Below, piece by piece: positions 1-8,953 of a stretch of 64,000 bases of DNA (the first letter of the stretch is position 1; each line of letters begins with the position of its first letter). The notes beneath the pieces were generated by a model that ran no database searches, was not told where the DNA came from, and was given only the letters and a program-made list of their open reading frames with translations. Source of the DNA: Capnocytophaga sputigena. Its GTDB lineage: Bacteria; Bacteroidota; Bacteroidia; Flavobacteriales; Flavobacteriaceae. The position numbers and the translations under genes are program-made. The stretch lies in NCBI RefSeq assembly GCF_900446695.1, contig NZ_UAVP01000008.1, positions 682,001 through 746,000 on the forward strand. The letters are read 5' to 3'.

Positions 1-1107
1 CGGGCTGCGGTAGCTGGTGGTGTAACTACCTTTTTTGAGCAACCTAACACCGTACCTCAAACCGTAACCATTCCGCTTTTGGAAGAGAAATTTGCAATTG
101 CCAAACAATCCTCTTTTGCTAACTATTCTTTCTTCTTGGGGGGTACAAATGACAACCTCGAAGAACTGAAACGCTTAGATAAGAACGCTTGTGCAGGGGT
201 GAAACTCTTCTTAGGCTCATCTACGGGGAATATGCTCGTAGACAATGAGAAAACCATAGAAGCTATTTTCAACAATGTAGATTTGGTCATTGCCGCGCAT
301 TGTGAAGATGAAGTAACTATTCGCAAGAATTTAGCCCACTATCAAGGCTTGTATGGCGAGGATATCCCTATAGACCTGCACCCTTATATCCGCAGTGCTG
401 AGGCTTGCTATCTCTCCTCTTCACGCGCCATTGCTTTGGCTGAAAAAACCGGCGCACGCTTGCACGTGTTCCATCTTTCGACAGCTAAGGAAACCGACCT
501 CTTCCGCAATGATATGCCACTAAAAGATAAGAAAATCACCGCTGAGGTGTGTGTGCACCACTTGTGGTTTTCGGAAGACGATTATACTACTCGTGGGGCT
601 TTCATCAAATGGAATCCTGCAGTAAAAACTGCCGATGACCGCACAGCGCTGTGGCAAGCCCTCTTAGACGACCGTTTGGATGTGATTGCTACCGATCACG
701 CGCCTCACACCCTCGAAGAAAAACAACGCAAGGGCTATACTAATATCCCTTCAGGGGCGCCTTTGGTACAGCATTCACTTGTGGCTATGCTCGAAAAATC
801 CTACGAAGGTAGTATTTCTATCGAAAAAATAGTAGAGAAAATGTGTCATAATCCCGCAATCCTTTTTCAGGTAAAAGACCGCGGTTTTTTGCGTGAAGGT
901 TATTACGCCGACCTTGTGCTGCTGGATCTGGATACCCAATGGACGGTACAGAAAAACAACCTGTTGTATAAATGTGGCTGGAGTCCGCTTGAAGGGCAAC
1001 AGTTCCATTCGGCTGTGGTGAGCACTTTTGTAAATGGCAAACAGGTGTACCACAATGGTAAACTTATGGTAGAGCCTCAGGGGCAACGCATCACTTTCAA
1101 CAGATAA
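1..1107 (+). CDS. pyrC: Dihydroorotase, 3' part (cut by window edge)
   Basis: Third step of pyrimidine synthesis: reversible cyclisation of carbamoyl aspartate to dihydroorotate in the cytoplasm. The frame is open from base 1 (RAAVAGGVTTFFEQPNT...), so the start and the metal-binding HxH motif lie outside the window. Visible family marks are the probable carboxylated lysine in GVKLFLGSS, metal-ligand histidines in AAHCEDE and HVFHLST, and the catalytic aspartate in ATDHAPHT. An internal TTG at 79 is not the start. The next gene begins 4 bases after the stop, suggesting one transcript. Confidence 0.93.
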   Translation, partial: RAAVAGGVTTFFEQPNTVPQTVTIPLLEEKFAIAKQSSFANYSFFLGGTNDNLEELKRLDKNACAGVKLFLGSSTGNMLVDNEKTIEAIFNNVDLVIAAHCEDEVTIRKNLAHYQGLYGEDIPIDLHPYIRSAEACYLSSSRAIALAEKTGARLHVFHLSTAKETDLFRNDMPLKDKKITAEVCVHHLWFSEDDYTTRGAFIKWNPAVKTADDRTALWQALLDDRLDVIATDHAPHTLEEKQRKGYTNIPSGAPLVQHSLVAMLEKSYEGSISIEKIVEKMCHNPAILFQVKDRGFLREGYYADLVLLDLDTQWTVQKNNLLYKCGWSPLEGQQFHSAVVSTFVNGKQVYHNGKLMVEPQGQRITFNR

Positions 1108-1111
1108 GACT

Positions 1112-1519
1112 ATGAAGAAAATTATTTATATATTGGTTTTGCTACTCGCAGTAGCAGCTTGCAAGAAGAATATCGTTCCTAAACCCGATAAGTTTTTGGA
1201 CGAAAAACAAATGGAAAATCTGCTCTATGATTTGGCTGTGTTAGAATCGATGAAAGTTTCACAAGCTCAAAAATTAGACTCGTTGCAGTTCAACTCACAA
1301 CAGTTTATCTACAAAAAATACCAAATTGATAGTATTTCGCTAGCGCAGAATATGGTGTACTACGCTTCTTTCCCTAAAGAATACGATACCATTGTAAAGA
1401 AAGTAGAAAAGAGAATCAAACTCCAACGCGATAGTATCGATAAAGTGATAAACACCCCTAAAGACATTAAAAAAGAAGAACAACCCAAAGAAGAACTCAT
1501 TAAAGAACCCACTCAGTAA
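1112..1519 (+). CDS. DUF4296-type lipoprotein
   Basis: A 135-residue lipoprotein of unknown function. The N-terminus is a lipoprotein signal (hydrophobic stretch then AAC, probable lipidated Cys17). The middle (KFLDEKQMENLLYDLAVLESM) resembles the Bacteroidetes family DUF4296, and the C-terminus is a charged Lys/Glu/Pro-rich tail. It starts 4 bases after pyrC and ends 2 bases before the next gene, so it is probably co-transcribed with both. The family name is from memory. Confidence 0.8.
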   Translation: MKKIIYILVLLLAVAACKKNIVPKPDKFLDEKQMENLLYDLAVLESMKVSQAQKLDSLQFNSQQFIYKKYQIDSISLAQNMVYYASFPKEYDTIVKKVEKRIKLQRDSIDKVINTPKDIKKEEQPKEELIKEPTQ

Positions 1520-1521
1520 TT

Positions 1522-2193
1522 TTGGACGCACTGCTCATTCATCGCACTTATCTCACTTGGATATTTCCTGCCTTCCTGCTCATTTTTGGATTGGTAGTTT
1601 TCCTTCGCGTGTTCTATCCCAAGCATTTTACGGACTATCAGCGGCTATTGCTCAACAATAAGTACATTATTATCTATGGCAAGAAGGAACGCAAACTCCA
1701 CCTTTTCACGGTGGTACTCTATCTCATACAATGTTTGTGTTTAGCACTTTTTGTATATGTATGCCTAAAACACTATGGGATAACAATGCTTTATACCGAG
1801 AAGTTTATGTTTTTAGAAATTGTACTTTTCGTATTTCTATTTCTTGTTGCAAAACTGCTTCTTCAGCGATGGATTAGTAGTCTTTTTGACCTCTCCGATT
1901 TTAGCCGAGATTACATTTTTAGCAGGATAGCTTACTCCTCGTACGCTGCAATTGTGATGATAATTGTCCTTTTTTTAGGTGTTTATCTACCTTTTACAAG
2001 CGAAAAACACTTGTTTTTACTTCTTTTAGTGTTATTTATGATACTACTGATTATCAATATATTAAGTTGGCTTAAAATCATAAAATCCAATCAAAAAGAA
2101 ATAAAACCATACTTATTCTATTTTATTTTGTATCTTTGCACCCTTGAAATAGCACCCTATATCTTTCTCATTTACGGAACAAGGTATTTTTAG
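1522..2193 (+). CDS. DUF4271-type integral membrane protein, TTG start
   Basis: A 223-residue membrane protein with about six hydrophobic segments, resembling DUF4271, which in Flavobacteriia usually lies next to uroporphyrinogen-III synthase, as here. The role is unknown. A TTG start at 1522 is chosen because no in-frame ATG exists until deep inside the protein and the reading frame only opens after the upstream stop at 1519. It lies 2 bases after the DUF4296 gene and 22 bases before hemD. Confidence 0.8.
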   Translation: MDALLIHRTYLTWIFPAFLLIFGLVVFLRVFYPKHFTDYQRLLLNNKYIIIYGKKERKLHLFTVVLYLIQCLCLALFVYVCLKHYGITMLYTEKFMFLEIVLFVFLFLVAKLLLQRWISSLFDLSDFSRDYIFSRIAYSSYAAIVMIIVLFLGVYLPFTSEKHLFLLLLVLFMILLIINILSWLKIIKSNQKEIKPYLFYFILYLCTLEIAPYIFLIYGTRYF

Positions 2194-2215
2194 GAAGTGT
2201 AAAGAAATAACATTT

Positions 2216-2965
2216 ATGAAGGTAAAATCGATATTAGTTTCGCAACCAGAACCAAAGGCTGAGAACTCTCCGTACGCACAAATCATTCAAAACCACAATG
2301 TGAAAGTAGATTTTGTGCCTTTCATCAAAGTAGAAGGGATGACCGCTAAGGACATCAGAATGCAGAAGATTGACCTTACCAAATTTACAGCCGTTATTCT
2401 TACCAGCCGCAAATCTGTAGACCATTATTTTCGTATTGCTGAAGAAATGCGCTTTAAAGTGCCTATCACAATGAAGTACTTTTGCCAATCGGAAGCCATT
2501 GCTTACTACCTGCAAAAGTATATCACCTATCGCAAACGAAAAATATATGTAGGTAAAAAAGAGTTCGCCGACCTCTTGCCTATCCTCAAGAAATACAAAG
2601 ACGAGAAATTTCTCTTTCCAGGCTCTGATGCACCTAAACCCGAAGCTACAGCTGCTTTAGATGAGATTAAAATAAAATGGGAACGCGTGGTATTCTACCG
2701 TACCGTATATTGCGATATTTCGGCAATTAAAGAAAACAAGTACGACATACTCACTTTCTTTTCGCCTGCTGGGATAGAAGCCCTTTTCAAAAGTTTCCCC
2801 GATTTCTCACAAAAGAAAACTAAAATAGCCGTTTATGGCGATGCAACCCTTAAAGCTGCTGAAGAAGCAGGACTCATCATCGATATCAAAGCGCCTTCAC
2901 CCGAAAGTCCCTCGATGACCGTTGCCCTCGACCATTATTTAGGCAAACAAAATAGTAAAAAATAA
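2216..2965 (+). CDS. hemD: Uroporphyrinogen-III synthase
   Basis: Closes hydroxymethylbilane to uroporphyrinogen III in haem synthesis; cytoplasmic. The 249-residue protein has the two-lobed HemD pattern: N-terminal VSQPEPKAENSPYA, AVILTSRKSVDHYF near residue 60, and C-terminal ILTFFSPAGIEALF and KIAVYGDATLKAAEEAG. HemD sequences vary a lot, so the call also rests on length and the DUF4271 neighbour. A strong terminator follows at once. Confidence 0.88.
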   Translation: MKVKSILVSQPEPKAENSPYAQIIQNHNVKVDFVPFIKVEGMTAKDIRMQKIDLTKFTAVILTSRKSVDHYFRIAEEMRFKVPITMKYFCQSEAIAYYLQKYITYRKRKIYVGKKEFADLLPILKKYKDEKFLFPGSDAPKPEATAALDEIKIKWERVVFYRTVYCDISAIKENKYDILTFFSPAGIEALFKSFPDFSQKKTKIAVYGDATLKAAEEAGLIIDIKAPSPESPSMTVALDHYLGKQNSKK

Positions 2966-2996
2966 AAAAAGACTGCTAAAAAGCAGTCTTTTTTAT
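2965..2996. terminator. Terminator after hemD
   Basis: Stem GACTGCT/AGCAGTC with loop AAAA, flanked by an A-run and a T-run, so it can stop transcription from either side. It separates hemD from the convergent DUF4374 gene. Confidence 0.88.
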
Positions 2997-3012
2997 TATG
3001 CTCTTCTTTCAT

Positions 3013-4248
3013 TTAAAATGCGTGGAAGAACGCGGGGTTGCCAGTAGTAGAGAGGATTTGCTCTACGGTTTCGGTAGCTGGGTTGAAAGCGAAGAGTCCG
3101 CGTTTATCACTTCCAAAAGCACCAAAGAGCACTCTGTCTTTCAGTTTGGTGATAAGGATACTATGTCCATCGGTAAGAGGAACGCCTCTTATTTGGCTGA
3201 TAGACTTGGCATTGAAATCTATGAGCACAGCCATTGCATTTTTAGCAGTGTAGGGGTTTGAACCGTTGAGTTCTACTATACCCACATAAGCTACTGCTTT
3301 TCCATTGCCTATATACAAACAGTTATACACGCTGGCAGGCTTGTAGGTAGTGCCTGCAATGGTGGTAGTAGAGATGTCCCACGATTTGCTGCTATCAAAT
3401 TCAGTCTTGCCTTTGGGAATGCAGAGGAAACCACATTTGGTATTGTCTTTAGAGTACCCAAAATAGCCTGCGGTAGCCATATAAATATCACCTGCCTCAT
3501 TAGTGAAGAGCATTCCTTTACATTGCGCCATAGGGCGGGTAGGGAAGGTGAGTTTGGTAGTAGTCTCGGATACTACTTTTTCCACTACATCAGTTTGAGG
3601 GTTGATGATAGCCACATCACATTGCTGATAATCGGGATAAGGTTGCCAACCTTCTCCTTGGTTCACTTGGGTAAGACATAGATAATATTTGCCATCGCGA
3701 AGAATACCCATAGCTGGTTCAGGACTAGTATCATTGTGAGCGTATTGGCTGAGATTGATTTCACCTGTTTTTTGCATCGTTTGTGGGTTGATAATCCACA
3801 CTACACCTTGTGTATAGAAAGGTACGTATGCTTTGGTATCACTTATTTTTTCGAGGTGACCCACCATTGAGCCTGCAAGGACATCAAGAGTAGCTCCTTT
3901 GGTGAGTTTTTGGGTAGTAGGGTCATACGTCCAACGGGTAATACCAGCTGTACCTTTCATAGTATCGAAGATATAAACATTATTACCTTCTACTTGTACC
4001 GAAGAGCTAAACTCTATTTGTTCGGCTTTAGAGTTATCAACAGCGATACCTCCTGCCATTTTATGAATGATTTGAAGATAGGAACTACCACTCATTCCAT
4101 CAGGATTTTTCACCGAAGTTTCTAATAAGAAATTACCGTTGTACTCTACCGTGCTGGGAGGCACAGGAGCTGGTTTGGTGTTGTCATCTTTTTTGCAAGA
4201 CACACTAAGCAGTGCAAGACTGCAGAAAGTTAAGATTACTTTTTTCAT
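3013..4248 (-). CDS. DUF4374 lipoprotein, XusB-like (copy 2)
   Basis: A 411-residue lipoprotein with signal ALLSVSC (probable lipidated Cys18). The remainder fits DUF4374, a beta-propeller-like family that to my knowledge includes XusB, the surface lipoprotein of Bacteroides thetaiotaomicron that captures ferric enterobactin. Conserved blocks shared with the neighbour at 4337 include DGMSGSSYLQ/DGKSGSSYLQ, INPQTMQKTGEI and TEFDSSKSWDIS. It is last in a minus-strand operon after a TonB receptor, so a role in passing a siderophore or other iron complex to that receptor is inferred; the ligand is unknown. Confidence 0.82.
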   Translation of the reverse strand: MKKVILTFCSLALLSVSCKKDDNTKPAPVPPSTVEYNGNFLLETSVKNPDGMSGSSYLQIIHKMAGGIAVDNSKAEQIEFSSSVQVEGNNVYIFDTMKGTAGITRWTYDPTTQKLTKGATLDVLAGSMVGHLEKISDTKAYVPFYTQGVVWIINPQTMQKTGEINLSQYAHNDTSPEPAMGILRDGKYYLCLTQVNQGEGWQPYPDYQQCDVAIINPQTDVVEKVVSETTTKLTFPTRPMAQCKGMLFTNEAGDIYMATAGYFGYSKDNTKCGFLCIPKGKTEFDSSKSWDISTTTIAGTTYKPASVYNCLYIGNGKAVAYVGIVELNGSNPYTAKNAMAVLIDFNAKSISQIRGVPLTDGHSILITKLKDRVLFGAFGSDKRGLFAFNPATETVEQILSTTGNPAFFHAF

Positions 4249-4297
4249 TGTAGTTTATTTTTTTGATTAATTTTCGATTTTTGCAACGCACTAAATT

Positions 4298-4337
4298 GCC
4301 CGTGCGGCTCGCACCAAATTGCCTGTGCGGCTCGCAC
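4298..4337. repeat. Two direct copies of a GC-rich REP-like half site
   Basis: GCCCGTGCGGCTCGCAC and a one-base variant lie 6 bases apart between the two DUF4374 genes and touch the stop codon of the upstream one. The same sequence forms a full palindrome at 49719-49756. Confidence 0.75.
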
Positions 4338-5560
4338 TAAAATGCGTAGAAAAAGTCTGCACCCCCTTCTGTGTTTAGTACTTGCTTGCTGATACCGGTA
4401 GCAGGGTCATAGCTAAATAAACCTCTTTTTTCTTTACCCGATACACCAAAAATCACTTCGTTGTTGTTTCTACCAATAAACACGCTGTGGCTATCAGTAT
4501 AAGGGATACCATCAATCTTCTTAATAGTTTTAGCGTTGAGGTCTATCAACACAGCAATACCATTTTTATCGATAAAAGGATTATCAATATTAAGTTCGGC
4601 AGCAGCTACAAAAGCAGCTATTTTGCCATTCCCTAAATATTCAGCACTGTATATGGTAGAGGGTTTATAGGTAGTACCCTCAATAGTAGTGTTGGATATA
4701 TCCCAACTCTTACTACTATCAAACTCAGTAGCCGATACGGTAGTACTTTGAGGTATGCACACAAACCCTGAATGGGTATTTGCGGGATTGAACCCGAAAT
4801 AACCAGCACACATTATATATATATCTTTGTTTTCGGTAGTGAAAATACAAGTTTTATATGAAGGTTGAGAAGGCATAGCCAAGTGAGTAGTGGTTTCTGA
4901 TATTACCTTTTCTACCTTATCAGTTTGTACATTGATGATGAGTACATCACTTTGGAGATGGTCGGCATAAGGAGCATAATCAGGTCCTAATTGCAATAGG
5001 GGTAGGTAGAAATACCCATCGCGTATTATTCCGTAGCCTGCATCCGGACTGCTGTCGCTGTGGGCGTACCTTTGAATGTCTATTTCACCTGTTTTCTGCA
5101 TTGTTTGTGGGTTGATAATCAATACCTTTGGTACGTTGTATAAAGGCAAATAGGCTTTGGTATCGCTCACCTTTATCAAGTTGCAGGGCATAGAGTGTGC
5201 AGGGGTATCGAATTTTTTACTTTCGGTAAGTTTTTGGGTAGTAGGGTTGTAAATAAATTTTCTCACACCATAACTACCATCAACAGCATCTAATGAATAT
5301 ACCTCATTGCCATATATCATTACACTCGACATATAAGGCACTTGTATAGCTTGTTTGTTGTTTAAGGCAGTATTGGCATTGAGATCATTAGTAAGTTGTA
5401 AGTAAGAACTACCACTTTTACCGTCGGGGTTTTTAAAGGTAGTTTTCACCAAATACTTTCCACCGCCTTCATTAGAAGGAGTAGGGGCAGGGGTGTCGTC
5501 TTTTTTGCAAGACACACTAAGCAGTGCAAGACTGCAAAGACTTAGGATTACTCTTTTCAT
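4337..5560 (-). CDS. DUF4374 lipoprotein, XusB-like (copy 1)
   Basis: A 407-residue paralogue of the gene at 3013-4248, with a nearly identical signal peptide (CSLALLSVSCKKDD) and shared blocks along the whole length (IINPQTMQKTGEI, SETTT, FGxxxDKRGLF-type C-terminus). The upstream sequence of both copies shares the phrase TTAATTTTCGATTTTTG, so leader and gene were duplicated together. It begins 48 bases after the methyltransferase gene and is probably in the receptor operon. Two divergent copies could bind different iron complexes; that is inference. Confidence 0.82.
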   Translation of the reverse strand: MKRVILSLCSLALLSVSCKKDDTPAPTPSNEGGGKYLVKTTFKNPDGKSGSSYLQLTNDLNANTALNNKQAIQVPYMSSVMIYGNEVYSLDAVDGSYGVRKFIYNPTTQKLTESKKFDTPAHSMPCNLIKVSDTKAYLPLYNVPKVLIINPQTMQKTGEIDIQRYAHSDSSPDAGYGIIRDGYFYLPLLQLGPDYAPYADHLQSDVLIINVQTDKVEKVISETTTHLAMPSQPSYKTCIFTTENKDIYIMCAGYFGFNPANTHSGFVCIPQSTTVSATEFDSSKSWDISNTTIEGTTYKPSTIYSAEYLGNGKIAAFVAAAELNIDNPFIDKNGIAVLIDLNAKTIKKIDGIPYTDSHSVFIGRNNNEVIFGVSGKEKRGLFSYDPATGISKQVLNTEGGADFFYAF

Positions 5561-5608
5561 TGTAATTTATATTTATGGGTTAATTTTCGATTTTTGAAAC
5601 GCACTAAA

Positions 5609-6412
5609 TTAGCTAATTGACAGATTAACTACTCTTTGGTTGAATCGTTTGTAGAAATAAGGAATTTTATAGAGCATTCTAAAAATAAAAGGATAGCGTC
5701 CTTCGTCGTACTCACTCATATAATACTCTTTAGCCAAATGGATTTTAGGATGCCAACTTTCCATTACAGCACTTTCTTTTTCGCTCCACTTAAATTCAGG
5801 ACGTTGGTTTTCACCCATTGCTCTCAACGAATCGTGATTTTTGGCGTGTCCTACTAAGGTGTAGGCGAGCATATCAAACAAAAAAGTAGCTTCGTCTACT
5901 TTATCGCACAGATTGATCATAAAATCCTTTACTTCTCTCTGGGGGAAGTACATTAGCACGCCCTCCACGATGATGAGCAATGGCTTTTGGTGTGCTTTTA
6001 CGAGGTCAATCCATTCTCTATCAAAAAGCGACATCTCTAAAAAAGAGCGGCGTTCAGTCTCTTCAAAAAACTGACGACGCAACTGCATCACTTCGGGCAG
6101 GTCGAGTTCGTACCAGTGGGTAACTTCGGGGCAACCCAAACGCTCATAGCGAGCATCGAGTCCTGCTCCCAGTTGTATGACTACCGCATCGGGGTGAGCG
6201 GCGATAAATTTGCGTGTCTCTCCATCAATCAAACTTGCGCGCACGCATACCCCTGCTTGCGAGAATTTAGCTTTCTTAAACTTGCTGAAATCATAGTCTA
6301 TTTTGCCGATAATCTCAGCAGCTTTTTCATCGCGCAACAACGGATTTTGTTGTTGGTTTTCAGTTGCTTTTGCCCATAAAGTAATGAGCATTGTTTCAGG
6401 TATTTTGTTCAT
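5609..6412 (-). CDS. LCM-family SAM-dependent methyltransferase
   Basis: A 267-residue class I methyltransferase of the leucine-carboxyl-methyltransferase/TcmP type. SAM-binding motif VIQLGAGLDARYERL is near residue 80, followed by WYELDLPEV and the EGVLMYF motif. The substrate is unknown; relatives methylate carboxyl or hydroxyl groups of small molecules and proteins. It starts 3 bases after the TonB receptor stop, so it is translated from the receptor transcript. This position suggests it acts on something imported or sensed by the locus, which is inference. Confidence 0.85.
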   Translation of the reverse strand: MNKIPETMLITLWAKATENQQQNPLLRDEKAAEIIGKIDYDFSKFKKAKFSQAGVCVRASLIDGETRKFIAAHPDAVVIQLGAGLDARYERLGCPEVTHWYELDLPEVMQLRRQFFEETERRSFLEMSLFDREWIDLVKAHQKPLLIIVEGVLMYFPQREVKDFMINLCDKVDEATFLFDMLAYTLVGHAKNHDSLRAMGENQRPEFKWSEKESAVMESWHPKIHLAKEYYMSEYDEGRYPFIFRMLYKIPYFYKRFNQRVVNLSIS

Positions 6413-6415
6413 AAT

Positions 6416-8740
6416 CTAAAATATCATTCTAATCTTCACTCCCCCATTAATACCAGGGAGCGGACGGTTAAATTCCGATAAAGTTTTTTCGTTCGTTACA
6501 TTGCGCAATTTGCCCGATATAAAGAGTTTGTTATTCAAAAAACTGTGTTCAAAACCTATATCTATAGTGGTGCTTCGTGGGATACGGCGTTTTTGCAATT
6601 GGGTCAGTTCAAAATCGTAGAAATATTCTTCTACAAAAGCTACATCGGCAAAGAGGCGGGTGTTCTGACCGCTACCGCCAAAAAGATTTTCACGGTGAAA
6701 TTCCATTCCGGCGTTTGCCATTAGGTAGGGGATATTAGGCATACGCTTGTATTTGGTAGGATTAGGGACGGTGCTGGCGGGTTCGTAGTCACGGGTATCG
6801 CGCAAGTCTTGGTAAGTAGTATTCACGTAGGCATAGAGCGAGGGGAGTACATCGGCTTTGGCTTCAAACTCTACCCCAAGGGTGCGCATCTCGCCAAAAT
6901 TCTGATATTGAGCGCCTATAAGTCCGGCGGTGTAGCGTATCATATCCTGCAAGTACATATAGAAGAAGTTCATTTCTATCTGTGCATTGGTGGGGTGTTT
7001 GCCCGTGAGGTCGAACAATAAACCGAGGTTTGCACTGGCATTGCGTTCGGGTAGGAGGTCGGCACTGGGCACTACACCGATGCCGTCGCCCAAAAGCTCA
7101 CTTTCTGAGGGGATACGCACTTCATAACCTGCTGAGAGTTTCCCCATTAGCGAAGGCAAAAAGCGGTAGCGCATAGCGTTGTTCACCCCCCAATTGTTCT
7201 TTTCTAAATCAACATCGTACTTACCAGGCACAAATAATGGTGCCATTTGAGTGTGCATAGTGTATTGGTAGTAGCGTACAGTAAACGAGTTGAGAAATAC
7301 ATCGTTAAGTGACCGCAAGTCGTAAGTAAGTCCGCTCACCCAGCTGTGCATACGCGAATCGAAATTCACTTGCTTGCCTAAACTGAGGGTTTTCAGTTCG
7401 TCCTTGGGCGTTCCTTTGGCTATGGAAAATACACTGTTGAAATTGAACGAATGACGCTCGTTGATGATGTATTCCAAGTTGGTTTTATTGATAAACGATA
7501 GCTTTTGGTCATCGGAATCCGAAGGGAAGTTGTAGCCCACCTCACCTCCGTAACGCGATGGGGTAGGGTAGGAGCTACCGTCCCATTCATAGCGACGAGT
7601 AGCTTTATCGATGAAGTTCATTTTGGTGAGTACCACCCCGTTGAACATATCAAAGTTGAGCCCTTCGGTTAGGAAATTGTCTTTGGTGAGTTTGTTAGCC
7701 AAGCCCGCCATTAGGCTTTCGCTATGAGCCTCGCGAATGTCGTACTCTATACCTTGTATTTCTTTGTAAGTCTTCACCACTACGGGTTCAAACTCTACCT
7801 CGTCAAACCACCATTTTTTAGCTTTAAAGCTCCCCCCGATGATGTATTTTCGGTATTTATCGTGGTTACGGGTGATGTGTAACCCCTCGCGATAAGGCGA
7901 ATCGAAAGTATAGTTATTATCGGAAGTGGTATAGCCTCCACCAATTCCAAAAACGAGTCCACGCGCTTTCAAGTTGCGTTTGAAGACCCCTTGGGCTTTA
8001 TGGGTATTGAAACTCTCATAGCCATAGCTGAGGTCGGCATACTTATCAGGATATTCGCGAATTACAATATTGATAGCTCCTCCCAAAGACGAACCTCCAA
8101 AGCGGGCAGGTACCACGCCTTTGTAAATCTCGATGCGGTCTATCATATCCACAGGAATATCGTTGATATCTAAATAGTCGGTTTGTTCAGTCATTGGCAA
8201 TTCGTCTATGAAGAAGCCAATGCGCTTGCCTTCCAAGCCTCGTACCGAAATGCGCGAACTGCTCCCCACACCTCCAGAAGTGCGCAAGGTTACCCCCACG
8301 GTTTTGGCGAGAATGTCCTGCACATTGCTCACCGTGCCCCGCATATTGCTCATATCAATTACCGTTACAGGCATACTCTCTTCTTTCTTTTGGTGAGCGA
8401 TACTCTTGCCCGAAACAGTTACCCCACTTATTTCCTCAGCTTGCTCTTTGAGGCTGATATCCAAACGTTCTTGTCCTTTTAGATATATTTTCTTACTAAA
8501 AGTTTGATAGCCTAGATAGCTACCTATAATAGTGTAATTGCCTTCGGGGATACCCTTTAGATGATAGTTACCTTGTGCATCGGCATTAGCGCCTTTTTTC
8601 AATTCTTTGAGGTAGATATCAGCGCCTATGAGTGGTTTTTGAGTAGCTTTATCGGTAATTTTACCCGAAAGTTCAGCAGTATTTTGAGCCCATAAAGAAG
8701 AAGTAGTGAGCAGTAATAAAAGAAAAGTTTTGTATAACAT
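6416..8740 (-). CDS. TonB-dependent outer membrane receptor, XusA-like
   Basis: A 774-residue receptor. The signal peptide ends near SSLWAQ, then a carboxypeptidase-regulatory-like domain (about residues 22-100, AELSGKITDKATQKPLIGADIYL), a plug domain (about 120-230, with ISVRGLEGKRIGFFIDELPM and GGAINIVIREYP) and a C-terminal beta barrel ending in the aromatic residue of VKIRMIF. It probably imports a ferric complex by TonB energy. It is the first gene of a four-gene operon with a methyltransferase and two DUF4374 lipoproteins, and is divergent from an AraC/PchR-like regulator. Confidence 0.9.
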   Translation of the reverse strand: MLYKTFLLLLLTTSSLWAQNTAELSGKITDKATQKPLIGADIYLKELKKGANADAQGNYHLKGIPEGNYTIIGSYLGYQTFSKKIYLKGQERLDISLKEQAEEISGVTVSGKSIAHQKKEESMPVTVIDMSNMRGTVSNVQDILAKTVGVTLRTSGGVGSSSRISVRGLEGKRIGFFIDELPMTEQTDYLDINDIPVDMIDRIEIYKGVVPARFGGSSLGGAINIVIREYPDKYADLSYGYESFNTHKAQGVFKRNLKARGLVFGIGGGYTTSDNNYTFDSPYREGLHITRNHDKYRKYIIGGSFKAKKWWFDEVEFEPVVVKTYKEIQGIEYDIREAHSESLMAGLANKLTKDNFLTEGLNFDMFNGVVLTKMNFIDKATRRYEWDGSSYPTPSRYGGEVGYNFPSDSDDQKLSFINKTNLEYIINERHSFNFNSVFSIAKGTPKDELKTLSLGKQVNFDSRMHSWVSGLTYDLRSLNDVFLNSFTVRYYQYTMHTQMAPLFVPGKYDVDLEKNNWGVNNAMRYRFLPSLMGKLSAGYEVRIPSESELLGDGIGVVPSADLLPERNASANLGLLFDLTGKHPTNAQIEMNFFYMYLQDMIRYTAGLIGAQYQNFGEMRTLGVEFEAKADVLPSLYAYVNTTYQDLRDTRDYEPASTVPNPTKYKRMPNIPYLMANAGMEFHRENLFGGSGQNTRLFADVAFVEEYFYDFELTQLQKRRIPRSTTIDIGFEHSFLNNKLFISGKLRNVTNEKTLSEFNRPLPGINGGVKIRMIF

Positions 8741-8789
8741 AAATATTGGTTTTTATCCATTAAATCATTAACTATCAGTATCTAACCTT

Positions 8790-8824
8790 TATCCCCTGAC
8801 ACCTGATACCTGACACCTAACTCC
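8790..8824. repeat. Heptamer tandem array, 5 units
   Basis: Five consecutive 7-base units of TGACACC/TGATACC type with exact phase. They lie in the predicted 5' leader of the TonB receptor, between its likely -7 box (8887-8894, minus strand) and its start codon. Confidence 0.8.
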
Positions 8825-8830
8825 TAAAAA

Positions 8831-8862
8831 TTTGGTAGTTTGAAATATATTATTTACTTTTG
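8831..8862 (+). promoter_or_regulatory. Promoter of the AraC-type regulator gene
   Basis: TTTGG at 8831, 19 bases, then TACTTTTG at 8855-8862, matching the Bacteroidetes primary sigma consensus. On the opposite strand a TACTTTTG box at 8887-8894 could serve the TonB receptor, giving overlapping divergent promoters. Confidence 0.6.
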
Positions 8863-8953
8863 TTCTAAACAACGGATTTCAAGAGGCAAAAGTACACTAA
8901 AATAAAAGTACTATTGTTTAATATCCTTAGCAAAGTTTTATATCTGAATAGCT

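Noticed and set aside
3001-3261. Plus-strand frames over the DUF4374 gene
   Set aside because: They lie wholly within a clear lipoprotein gene on the other strand.
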